Assembly: GCA_945875045.1 (NCBI GenBank)
Contig: CAMCIX010000004.1
Span: forward strand, 1-16,481
Reading direction: 5' to 3'
Source: an uncultured Clostridia bacterium
GTDB taxonomy: Bacteria > Bacillota > Clostridia > Oscillospirales > Acutalibacteraceae
Length of the DNA stretch: 16,481 nucleotides
Shown: positions 5,889 through 13,431 of the stretch, in pieces
How positions within the stretch are numbered: position 1 is the first letter of the stretch
How the letters are laid out: each line of letters starts with the position of its first letter
Position numbers and translations under genes: made by a program
The notes under the pieces: generated by a model
What the model saw: the letters and a program-made list of their open reading frames with translations, nothing else
Database searches by the model: none
Told to the model about the DNA's origin: nothing

Positions 5889-8396
5889 ATGAAATACAAA
5901 AATCATAAAAAGCATCGGGCGCGGCTGCTGACCGCTGTCTTTGCGGCGGTTATGCTTCTGTCGCTCCTGCCGATAACCGCGTCGGCAAGAGAGAGCGGGA
6001 ATACCGTACTGACCGAGGATTATTACAGGCTTACCGACGGCAACGCCGCCAAAGTGCCGGGGCTTAATTATCGTTGCTCAGGTCACGGCGACAAAATGAT
6101 TGAATACTATGCGGAGGTTGAGGACGACGGGCGTTACACCGTCCCCGGTATTATTGAAAAGGTCGGGAACAAACTACGTTATGTATATACATATTATTGC
6201 CCTACCTGCTACTCCACATGGAAAGAAGGCGCCAAATGGAATGGTGAGGGCGAAGTATATGACGATGGCTCGTCCACGGGAAAGAGCCTTAAAGATTATA
6301 TGGAGTTTGTAGCAAACAACACGGTTGCAGGTATGGCATCATATGGTTACTACTATCCGCCGAAGGACGATTCGGATAATGCGCCGCAAAGGAATTATAC
6401 TGTCGGCACTTCAACTGTTACAGAACAGCCGGATCTGTTTCAGGTTGACGAAAATGGGTGTCTAATCGGAACTTCCGGAAAGGCGCTGACGACTGTTTCC
6501 GGAAAGAAACCTGATGAAAAAGATCCCCTTGCACACTGGGATATGCCGGGCGCTTTTGCGTTTTATCAATTCTTCTATACCGGTATGTCCGAAATGATAA
6601 ACAAGCCTACAAGCGCTGATGATCCGGCGTGGGATACTGTCAGAGATATGACCCGTATCTACTATATGAAACGGCAGCAGGAGGGGCAGCTTGCCGGATC
6701 GAGGGTGAACTATTCGTCCCAATGGTATAGCTACGATTATTCTATGCTCGGCGAATGGGTTGTGACCGATCTTATGGCGGAATACAAGACAGGCGAGATT
6801 TGTGGCTATGTTTCCTATGTGGGTCAGAAAACCGAAATTGCCGTTCCCGAAACGGTAACTATACCATTGTACGGAAAGGTAAAAATAATCGGTGTAGATA
6901 TTGAGGATCACAACCTCAAAAAGGTGTATATCAATGATAACGTTACCTGTATACGCCGTTTAAGCTCGGTAAACCTTGAAGAAATTTCGGGCTGTAAAAG
7001 CCTTGAATACATAGAAAAATACGCGTTTCAAAATGATGTTTCGCTGAAAAGCATACCCGAAATGCCAAAGCTTGATTGGATCGCCATGGGCGCCTTTGAG
7101 GGCTGTATATCATTGCGCGATGTTAAGCTACCGGACAATATGACATTCATCGACTTCACGGCGTTCGGTTGGTATGACACCGTTCTCGGAAATTACGATA
7201 TTGGTATGACGGATCAGAGCTGGGAGGATTTTCAGTATCTGAGCGACCTCTCCGACAACGACAAAATCCTCGGACTGACCCTGTATTCCAAAAAAGGCAG
7301 CACGACCTATAAGCTGTTGGACACCCTGATCAATAAAAATGATGCGCTGACTCCCGCGCTTGACGATAGCGGCAAGCCGTATTTTAAATCCTACGGTGAC
7401 GCGGTCTCCATGATGAGCGGCGAGGTGAAAGAATTTACCTCTCATTGGAATCTCAAAAGCAGCGGTGATTATAAGGGAAACCTTGCCTCCACCGACAAGG
7501 ATGTGGACGATTCCACCGGCGGCAGGCTCGGCGAATACGCCGAGGGCGAGCCGTCGTGGAGCCCGAAGAAGGTTCTTGAGCAAGGTGCACTTACCGCAAG
7601 TCTCCTGCTGTTCTTCGGCATAACCGCCGGCGTTGCGCATTACACCGGCACAATGCCGGATAAGAAAAAGCCTGTTCCGGAAATTCCGAAAACCTATTGG
7701 GGAATGACCGCCGAGCAGTGGTCTAAAATGGGCAGTGACAGTATCGACCTGCTTTCCAACTCGTTTGAGAAAATGGGGGGCGTCGGCAAGGTGATGAAGG
7801 GCGCAGTCGCCGCAGGCAAGGCATTCCAGAAGTATCTGGATGTATATAACGAGACCGGGAATGCCGATGAAGCGTGGAACAAAGCCTTTGTCAGCTCGCT
7901 GTCTGTGGGAACGGCGTTCGGCATGGCTACCGACAGTGTTCCCGCCGTCGGAATATGGGATGCCGTTTCCGGTCTGGCAATGGGCACCTCTACGGCGGCG
8001 GACGCAGTCAGCATGGGCGGCAATGCCGAGCATCTGGCGGATTTCTTTATGGATTATATGTACTCCCGCAATAAAGAGCTGCATGTGAATACAAGCTTTG
8101 ATCCAAGCGTTGTATATACCCGTGAGGAGCTGACGCAGCGGATCGCCGACGGCGCCTACGGCGAGAATATCAAGAACTTTTCCGATGCCGTGGATCTGGT
8201 CAGCAGCTGGCAAAGCATCAAGGATACGACGGTCGGCGTCTTCGGCAAAGACGGCTTCGGATGGGGCATTTTCGGCAATATGGGTGATACGGCAAATGAG
8301 ATGATTAAGGGCAGCCGCGTGGCTGAGCAATATGTCGAATGGTTCAATTCAGCTGTGAAAGACTTCTACACGACCGGAACGAAGGGAGGAATGTAA
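5889..8396 (+). CDS. Secreted/membrane protein A: CxxH-CxxC cluster, BspA-like LRR, TM and Gly/Ala-rich C-terminal domain
   Basis: 835 residues, first gene of a seven-gene operon, with AAGGAG upstream of the ATG. A basic N-terminus and hydrophobic core end in ITASA-RE, a signal peptide cut near residue 33. Cys63-x2-His66 (RCSGHG) and Cys104-x2-Cys107 (YCPTC) may form a metal site. Residues ~300-430 look like degenerate leucine-rich repeats of the BspA/LRR_5 type (SLEYIEKYAFQ, LKSIPEMPKLDWIAMGAFEG, SLRDVKLPDNM), usually used for binding at the surface. A linker leads to a single TM near 565-586 (ALTASLLLFFGITAGVAHYTG), followed by KKK. The last ~240 residues contain small-residue helices (VGKVMKGAVAAGKAFQKYL, VGIWDAVSGLAMGTSTAADA). 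If both hydrophobic segments act as predicted, the C-terminal domain would be cytoplasmic. No whole-length family is recognised. Confidence 0.85.
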   Translation: MKYKNHKKHRARLLTAVFAAVMLLSLLPITASARESGNTVLTEDYYRLTDGNAAKVPGLNYRCSGHGDKMIEYYAEVEDDGRYTVPGIIEKVGNKLRYVYTYYCPTCYSTWKEGAKWNGEGEVYDDGSSTGKSLKDYMEFVANNTVAGMASYGYYYPPKDDSDNAPQRNYTVGTSTVTEQPDLFQVDENGCLIGTSGKALTTVSGKKPDEKDPLAHWDMPGAFAFYQFFYTGMSEMINKPTSADDPAWDTVRDMTRIYYMKRQQEGQLAGSRVNYSSQWYSYDYSMLGEWVVTDLMAEYKTGEICGYVSYVGQKTEIAVPETVTIPLYGKVKIIGVDIEDHNLKKVYINDNVTCIRRLSSVNLEEISGCKSLEYIEKYAFQNDVSLKSIPEMPKLDWIAMGAFEGCISLRDVKLPDNMTFIDFTAFGWYDTVLGNYDIGMTDQSWEDFQYLSDLSDNDKILGLTLYSKKGSTTYKLLDTLINKNDALTPALDDSGKPYFKSYGDAVSMMSGEVKEFTSHWNLKSSGDYKGNLASTDKDVDDSTGGRLGEYAEGEPSWSPKKVLEQGALTASLLLFFGITAGVAHYTGTMPDKKKPVPEIPKTYWGMTAEQWSKMGSDSIDLLSNSFEKMGGVGKVMKGAVAAGKAFQKYLDVYNETGNADEAWNKAFVSSLSVGTAFGMATDSVPAVGIWDAVSGLAMGTSTAADAVSMGGNAEHLADFFMDYMYSRNKELHVNTSFDPSVVYTREELTQRIADGAYGENIKNFSDAVDLVSSWQSIKDTTVGVFGKDGFGWGIFGNMGDTANEMIKGSRVAEQYVEWFNSAVKDFYTTGTKGGM

Positions 8397-8397
8397 G

Positions 8398-9171
8398 ATG
8401 CAGGTAAGAAAACTGTCCTATTTGGCTATAGACCGTCTCGGCGAGCTGCTCGGACTGACGGCGGACGCTCTTTCTCCGATTCACGACCTGCAGTCCGCCA
8501 TTCTGGGATTGAAGAAGGCTATGCCTTCCGAACTGAAAGAGGGGCTGGACGCAAATCTGCTTGCGCAGGGCTTGCTTACCGCGGAAGCGGAAGGTTTGCA
8601 GCCGACCGCCTCGATGAACCTCTTTATATCGGCACTGTATTGTCCGAAGAAATGCTATCGGGTTCGAATGCAGGAAAAGGACGGTACGGGCGACACCTAT
8701 CTTCTGCTCATGGACGGTGCATGGCTCCGCATAGACGCTTTCCGCGGTGAGCTGACGGTTTCCGGACCGTTTGATCTTGCTGCAGCGGAGCTGTATTTGC
8801 GGGCGTGCGTTGAAACGGCTCTGAGGGAACCGGATATTCAGCTGCAGATCGAGCGAAGAGAAGAAGGTTTTGTTCACGGTGCGGTGATTGAACTTGACGG
8901 TAACAGATACTCCTTTGCCGGTACGGTTTTTACGCCTACCGACAGCTTTCCGCAGATGTTCGTTCATGTGTTTGCGGCAACCGATGAAAACCGACAGTGG
9001 ATCGCCGATATGCTCATAGGCAAGCGTGAATTTGTCCTCCCCGAAAGCGAGCAGGAAGAAGCGCCCGCCGAAAAACGTTCTTACAAAAAAGCGTTAAAGG
9101 GTTTTCTGATAGCTCTTGTCGTGAATGTGTGCGCCGCAGTGATTATTGCCGTGCTGAAAGCGGTACTTTGA
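8398..9171 (+). CDS. Protein B: unrecognised protein with C-terminal membrane anchor
   Basis: 257 residues, one base after the stop of protein A, with GGAGG 7 bases before the ATG, so the two are translated from one message. There is no signal peptide. Residues 1-210 look like a mixed alpha/beta domain (helical start LSYLAIDRLGELLGL, then strands such as YLLLMDGAWLRIDAF and FVHGAVIELDGNRYSFAG). An acidic-to-basic linker (ESEQEEAPAEKRSYKK) leads to a hydrophobic tail at 236-255 (FLIALVVNVCAAVIIAVLK). This is a tail-anchored layout with the domain most likely in the cytoplasm. The pattern recalls, loosely, EspG-like chaperones of type VII secretion, but I see no motif that establishes it. It could be a cytoplasmic partner for the C-terminal domain of protein A. 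Confidence 0.8.
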   Translation: MQVRKLSYLAIDRLGELLGLTADALSPIHDLQSAILGLKKAMPSELKEGLDANLLAQGLLTAEAEGLQPTASMNLFISALYCPKKCYRVRMQEKDGTGDTYLLLMDGAWLRIDAFRGELTVSGPFDLAAAELYLRACVETALREPDIQLQIERREEGFVHGAVIELDGNRYSFAGTVFTPTDSFPQMFVHVFAATDENRQWIADMLIGKREFVLPESEQEEAPAEKRSYKKALKGFLIALVVNVCAAVIIAVLKAVL

Positions 9172-9181
9172 GGTGGTGCGT

Positions 9182-10636
9182 ATGAAACTGAAAAACATAC
9201 TTTCCAATGCGTTTAACGCAATAATCAGCTCATACGAGGGCAAACGGTTCTGGCCGAGCCTCATACTGAGGCTTGTAATGGCGCTTGCCTCGGCGGTCAT
9301 CACCGCCGTGTTTGCCAACACGCTGTTTTCAAAAAACAATATTGTCAATCAGATCTTTGCCGCTCTGTTCTTCTATTTCCTGATGGTGTCGGTCAGTAAG
9401 CTGATCACCGAAATCAAGCGCGGCGGCTTCGCGGGGCGGCTGAAAAGCACCGTTTGCAATATGGTACGCCTGAAACCTCCGGCACTGTGGTTCTTTATTG
9501 CCGCAATCGTTCTGTCGCTGTTTTTGCCGTATGCCTTTGTGCTGTCACTGTCGCTGCTGCTGTTCTGCTCGGCGGTATCGGAGAATAACTCCCTGCTGCT
9601 CGGCGTAAAGAACGCCGTGACAAAGGGCGAAAATCCCGAGAAAAACGGCAAAGGACTTGCGGCATTTACAAGCGGACTGATCGCCTGCGGGCTGATTGTC
9701 TGCATACTGACGAATCTCGGCGTGCCGACGCTCTACGGCGTAATCGACGGCAGCAATCCGAAGCCCGGTACGGCGCAGACCGAACCGGCGGGAAAAGACG
9801 ACGGTTCACAAATTCCGTCGGATACGGATAAAACGCCCGACAGCACGACAAAGCCGAACGGCGGAGATACTAAGGAAAACGATGATTCATCTATTGAGGA
9901 AACAGCAAAGCAGCTCACGGATAAGCTGATCGAGTATGCCGGCAAGGACAAAAAGGCGTTTGCAAAGCTGTTCCGCAACACGGACGACGCGGTCATCGAT
10001 CAGTATTACAACACCTCCTATAATAAATTCCGTGAGTACGGCAAGAGCCTGATCGCCATTGCGGCACAGGACGGCGATTCCGTTTGGTTCACGGCGCTGT
10101 ATTATCAGATACCTGCAAACTATCCGGCAGAAAAAGAAAAATCTGTCTATCTGTCAACGATCATGACGCACGCGGATGACGGCTGGAAATTGGAATGGAA
10201 CGACGCTGTGCTTTCTCGGCTGCAGTCGAAATATGATAATGCCGGATTTACTCCCGAGGGGCTTTGGGCAAAGGAAAGCGGCTATGCGTGGGCAAAATTC
10301 TTTATCCCGTTTGATTCGTACAACACGGCAATATTCTATGAGAATGCCGTCATGTGCAAGGTTACGGAAATGTATATGGACGAAAACGACAACCTGAATC
10401 TTATGGTATATGCGTCAAACGGCACGGACAAGGATGTTAAGCTCACCGGAATGGATATTTCGGTATCAGACGGCGACAGAATGCTGTTTGAAAAGCACTT
10501 TGATGTCGAGATTGAGCTTAATAAGGACGGTGTGTCCCTATGCGCACTGAAGCTGTTCTCACCGCAAGACATCGACTTTACGACATGGAGCAGCCCGAAG
10601 ATCACCGACTTTACATTCAGCTATGAAAATCAATAA
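9182..10636 (+). CDS. Protein C: polytopic membrane protein with NTF2-like and SLAP-like ectodomain
   Basis: 484 residues. GTG codons at 9173 and 9176 are part of the AGGTGG ribosome site, so ATG 9182 is the start. TM segments lie near 24-48, 54-75, 101-129 (perhaps two) and 160-187. After them comes a low-complexity Pro/Ser/Thr/Asp linker (about 190-238), then an ectodomain. Residues ~240-345 (LTDKLIEYAGKDKKAFAKLF, WFTALYYQIPA, DDGWKLEWND) look NTF2-like; residues ~395-484 (LNLMVYASNGTDKDVKLTGM, FSPQDIDFTTWSSPKITDF) resemble the SLAP domain of Firmicutes surface proteins. Both domain calls are by eye. With the linker and ectodomain outside and basic loops inside, this could be the membrane hub of the operon, holding an external module close to the wall. 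It sits 10 bases after B and 13 before D. Confidence 0.8.
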   Translation: MKLKNILSNAFNAIISSYEGKRFWPSLILRLVMALASAVITAVFANTLFSKNNIVNQIFAALFFYFLMVSVSKLITEIKRGGFAGRLKSTVCNMVRLKPPALWFFIAAIVLSLFLPYAFVLSLSLLLFCSAVSENNSLLLGVKNAVTKGENPEKNGKGLAAFTSGLIACGLIVCILTNLGVPTLYGVIDGSNPKPGTAQTEPAGKDDGSQIPSDTDKTPDSTTKPNGGDTKENDDSSIEETAKQLTDKLIEYAGKDKKAFAKLFRNTDDAVIDQYYNTSYNKFREYGKSLIAIAAQDGDSVWFTALYYQIPANYPAEKEKSVYLSTIMTHADDGWKLEWNDAVLSRLQSKYDNAGFTPEGLWAKESGYAWAKFFIPFDSYNTAIFYENAVMCKVTEMYMDENDNLNLMVYASNGTDKDVKLTGMDISVSDGDRMLFEKHFDVEIELNKDGVSLCALKLFSPQDIDFTTWSSPKITDFTFSYENQ

Positions 10637-10649
10637 GGGGGAGCAGCCG

Positions 10650-11801
10650 ATGCGCCGCAAATACTTTTATTCAAGCAAAAGGCTTAACTATCATTTTCTG
10701 CACCGATTATCAGCGATTTTTCTGCTTATAAGCATGACGCTGTGCGGCTGTGCGAAAGAGCCCGCCGGGGAACCGTCGGAAGCCGTCAGCACCGAGCCGG
10801 AGACCTCGCAGACCGAAACAACGCAGGCGGATCCGATAAATCTTGAGCAGGTGCTCCTAAAAGAACGCGGCATACCGTACGATCAATCGGATTACAAAAA
10901 GTTCCTCGGCGGAGAAAACATCATTCACGAATACGCCGAATTCGACTGTAATCTGGATCACGGCTACAGTAAAACCGTCAACGATCTCGTGGTGGCTGAC
11001 GGAAAGCTGTATCAGGCAAATTTCAACTCCGTTTTGGCAAACGGCAAGAACATACAGGAGGTCGGCACCCTGCCCGGAAAAAATATCCGATATTGGCGTC
11101 TGACCTATGACGGTGAAATGGGAGAGATCTACTTAAATGACGGCTCCGGCTATAAGGTCAGCAGCACGCCGTTTACGGCCTCGCCGATGGATAAGGCGCA
11201 GTTTCCGCTGTTCCGAAAGGTTTACCGCTATGCTTCCGACGGAAAGACGCTGGAGGATCATACGGCAGAATACTTAAATGCCGATAAGGTCTACTCCGGC
11301 GATCCGATGATCGCCGTTGCCGGCGGTAAAGTTAGCCTGCTTTTTTCGGGCAAATATCTTGATAAGGGTACGACCGGCTGGAATTGGTATCAGGACATGG
11401 GTTGGCGGGAGTACATTGCCTTTGAATTGGAGCTGTCTGAGCTTGCCGGCGAAGCACCGATCCGACTGTTTAATCGGAACATTCTGATGACCAATTGTGC
11501 CTTTTATGAAATCGTGTATGCCTCGGAGCCTTTGGACGACAGCGACACAAAAGCGCAGCTTGCGCCGGACGGCTCGGTGTCTCCCTATTATCCCGCAGCG
11601 CAGCATCTCAACTGCAATGTAAAGCTAAGAAAGCTTGAGCTGCTCACTGCTTTTTACGGCGATGTCCGCAACATCAGCACAAGCCATGTGATCACCGAGG
11701 ACTATACGATGCTCCCCATTGCCGAGGTGCTTACAGACGGATACGGTGCGTATCAAAAATACGATCCCTGCCGTTTCTATTGGGACTATAATCAGGATTA
11801 A
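10650..11801 (+). CDS. Protein D: lipoprotein of unknown function
   Basis: 383 residues. An in-frame ATG at 10623 overlaps the end of protein C, but AGGGGGAG lies 8 bases before ATG 10650, which I take as the start. After a basic N-terminus and hydrophobic stretch (LSAIFLLISMT), the lipobox LCGC places the lipidated cysteine at residue 34. A Glu/Thr/Ser-rich spacer (about residues 40-60) separates the anchor from the mature domain. The domain has many aromatic residues and beta-type segments (LVVADGKLYQANF, IRYWRLTYDGEMGEIYLNDG, GKVSLLFSGKYLD), but I recognise no family. It should sit on the outer face of the membrane, beside the ectodomain of protein C. The gene is 13 bases after C and 21 before E, both in the same operon. 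Confidence 0.8.
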   Translation: MRRKYFYSSKRLNYHFLHRLSAIFLLISMTLCGCAKEPAGEPSEAVSTEPETSQTETTQADPINLEQVLLKERGIPYDQSDYKKFLGGENIIHEYAEFDCNLDHGYSKTVNDLVVADGKLYQANFNSVLANGKNIQEVGTLPGKNIRYWRLTYDGEMGEIYLNDGSGYKVSSTPFTASPMDKAQFPLFRKVYRYASDGKTLEDHTAEYLNADKVYSGDPMIAVAGGKVSLLFSGKYLDKGTTGWNWYQDMGWREYIAFELELSELAGEAPIRLFNRNILMTNCAFYEIVYASEPLDDSDTKAQLAPDGSVSPYYPAAQHLNCNVKLRKLELLTAFYGDVRNISTSHVITEDYTMLPIAEVLTDGYGAYQKYDPCRFYWDYNQD

Positions 11802-11822
11802 GGAAAAAAGGAGAGAAACACG

Positions 11823-12947
11823 ATGAATGTAAAACGAATCACGGCGCTTGCGCTGGCCTTGGTCATGACCTTGCTTCTTGCCGCCTGCGGCAGCAAAACC
11901 GTTGTGAACGATGACGGCACAAAAACCGAACAAACAGAACGCGGAGTCAAGGTGACGCAAACGGCGGCAAAAGCCGTGCAGACCGAAAAATACGAAACCG
12001 CCGATTTCAGCATTACCATCCCGAAGGGCTGGACGGTAACGACCGGCGGAACGAATATCTACCACAGTATTCGGGTAAGCGACCCGAACGAACCGCTCAA
12101 TCAGATGTTTGTGCTGCTCAAAGCCGATGTGTTGTTGCACAGTCAGGCAGGTAAAGATGCATGGCAGCAGAACTACAATATGGGCAATACGCAGGCGGCG
12201 CTTTTTGCTAAGGCCGCTGTGCTTGATAACCCGTCTACAGAGGGCTTTTTCAAAATATTCTCACAGTATACTGCATTTGCATCGGAGGTGGAGCCTGCTT
12301 ATTCGGGATATGCCTTCCCCCGGTTTGATAATTTTACGGTAACCGACCGCTATCCCTCTGCCAGCCCGATGAAGTCCTCCGCTCTCGGCGACGAGCAGCT
12401 TCGCGCGACATTCACGGATAACGGCAAAGAGGGCGAGGGTCTATTTGCCGCCAGTGTGGTGGACTTTGGCAGCTCTGCCATCTCCAACGGCAATGTGGTA
12501 GGCTATCAGCTCCAGGCTGTGGACGGCGGCTACTATATGGCTTACAACATCATTGCTGTTACCGCCGCAAAGGACACCTTTATCGAGTGGGAAGGTGTGC
12601 TGACCGATTGCTTCAAAACCCTGCAGTATTCCGACAGCTTTGTCAGTACCACCAATCAGGCAAGCAATGAAAAGGTTGCCCTTGCCAAACAGATCAGCCA
12701 GAACTTCAATGCGACCATGGACGGCTTTATGTCCTCCTGGGAGAGCCGCAACAGAAGTCAGGACATTATGAGCCAGAAGCAGAGCGACGCCACCCTCGGC
12801 TACGAGCGTGTATACGATACCGAAACCGGTGAAATTTACAAGGCTACGAACGGTTTTACCGATGTGTACGACGGCAAGCGGTACAAGGCAGTGACCGACG
12901 ACAATATGTATGCCGAACCTATCAGCGGGTATATTGAAAAGCAATAA
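11823..12947 (+). CDS. Protein E: lipoprotein with PsbP/DUF1795-like opening
   Basis: 374 residues, AAGGAG upstream of the ATG. The signal peptide ends in the lipobox LAAC, with lipidated Cys22. A Thr/Lys-rich spacer follows, then FSITIPKGWTVTTGG, which resembles the first strand and turn of PsbP or DUF1795-type domains found in many Firmicutes lipoproteins; this is a short similarity and not proof. The central part (SIRVSDPNEPLNQMFVLLKA, YYMAYNIIAVTAAKDTFIEW) is beta-rich. The C-terminal part contains polar, probably helical stretches (ASNEKVALAKQISQNFNATM) and ends with a repeated Tyr pattern (YERVYDTETGEIY, DVYDGKRYKAVTDDN). Likely exported and membrane-anchored outside the cell, with D as a probable partner. 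It is followed after 55 bases by the small gene F. Confidence 0.82.
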   Translation: MNVKRITALALALVMTLLLAACGSKTVVNDDGTKTEQTERGVKVTQTAAKAVQTEKYETADFSITIPKGWTVTTGGTNIYHSIRVSDPNEPLNQMFVLLKADVLLHSQAGKDAWQQNYNMGNTQAALFAKAAVLDNPSTEGFFKIFSQYTAFASEVEPAYSGYAFPRFDNFTVTDRYPSASPMKSSALGDEQLRATFTDNGKEGEGLFAASVVDFGSSAISNGNVVGYQLQAVDGGYYMAYNIIAVTAAKDTFIEWEGVLTDCFKTLQYSDSFVSTTNQASNEKVALAKQISQNFNATMDGFMSSWESRNRSQDIMSQKQSDATLGYERVYDTETGEIYKATNGFTDVYDGKRYKAVTDDNMYAEPISGYIEKQ

Positions 12948-13002
12948 CACCATAACAAAAACGGTTTACCGTAGAATCGTGATGAAAAGGAGGTGCCGGA
13001 CG

Positions 13003-13353
13003 GTGAACAGGCAACTTTCCGCTTTGCCGGACAGTAAAACAACAAGAATAATACTGCCGTATAACCGGCAATATGTGTTCTTCGCCGTTTATGAAGTGCT
13101 GGATAAAAACGGTGCCGAATATGAAAAAACAGACGCATCCACCATTTTAGCAGAGATGTCGGTATACGGTAATTTAAGCCGGTTTTCCGTCTCCGTAAAT
13201 GAACAGGAAACGGGAACGGAACTGACCGTAACGATGGTTCATCCCTGCGAAGGACTCTCCGCCTCCGGCGTTCAGAGATCCGTAACCGCTGTCGCCGACA
13301 GCATCTCACAGCACCTGGAAAACGAGCTTGTGATAAACAAGTTGAAGGCTTAA
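13003..13353 (+). CDS. Protein F: small soluble protein of unknown function
   Basis: 116 residues. The upstream frame is open to an ATG at 12910 and contains an ATG at 12982, but both lie before or within the ribosome site. AAGGAGG (12987-12993) is 9 bases before GTG 13003, so the start is GTG. There is no signal peptide or membrane segment, which makes it the only member of the operon expected to be free in the cytoplasm. The sequence alternates strands and helices: TRIILPYNRQYVFFAVYEVL, ATG-free central strands (LSRFSVSVNE, TELTVTMVHPCE) and a final helix (VQRSVTAVADSISQHLENEL), suggesting a compact alpha/beta domain. No family is recognised. It might be a chaperone or regulator for the exported partners. 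Confidence 0.75.
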   Translation: MNRQLSALPDSKTTRIILPYNRQYVFFAVYEVLDKNGAEYEKTDASTILAEMSVYGNLSRFSVSVNEQETGTELTVTMVHPCEGLSASGVQRSVTAVADSISQHLENELVINKLKA

Positions 13354-13380
13354 TTTCAGATCATAATCGAAAGCCTGAAG

Positions 13381-13400
13381 CGCATTCTGCTCCGAATGCG
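13381..13400 (+). repeat. Small hairpin between genes F and G
   Basis: CGCATTC (13381-13387) and GAATGCG (13394-13400) form a 7-bp perfect stem with a 6-base loop. No T-run follows, so it is more likely an RNA processing or stability element than a terminator. It could tune the level of protein G relative to the upstream genes. Confidence 0.45.
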
Positions 13401-13431
13401 GACAAAAACTTTAAGAAAGGATTTTTAAATT

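Noticed and set aside
7128..8330. 400-codon open frame on the minus strand
   Set aside because: It lies wholly antisense to protein A, has no ribosome site and reads as low-information Arg/His/Ile-rich sequence. Protein A has a signal peptide, domains and a strong ribosome site.
8344..8967. 207-codon open frame on the minus strand
   Set aside because: Antisense shadow of protein B and the end of protein A; no recognisable domain or ribosome site.
8398..9171. Protein B as a type VII secretion EspG-type chaperone
   Set aside because: The resemblance is only a general helix/strand rhythm. No WXG100, EssC/FtsK-type ATPase or LXG protein occurs in the window.
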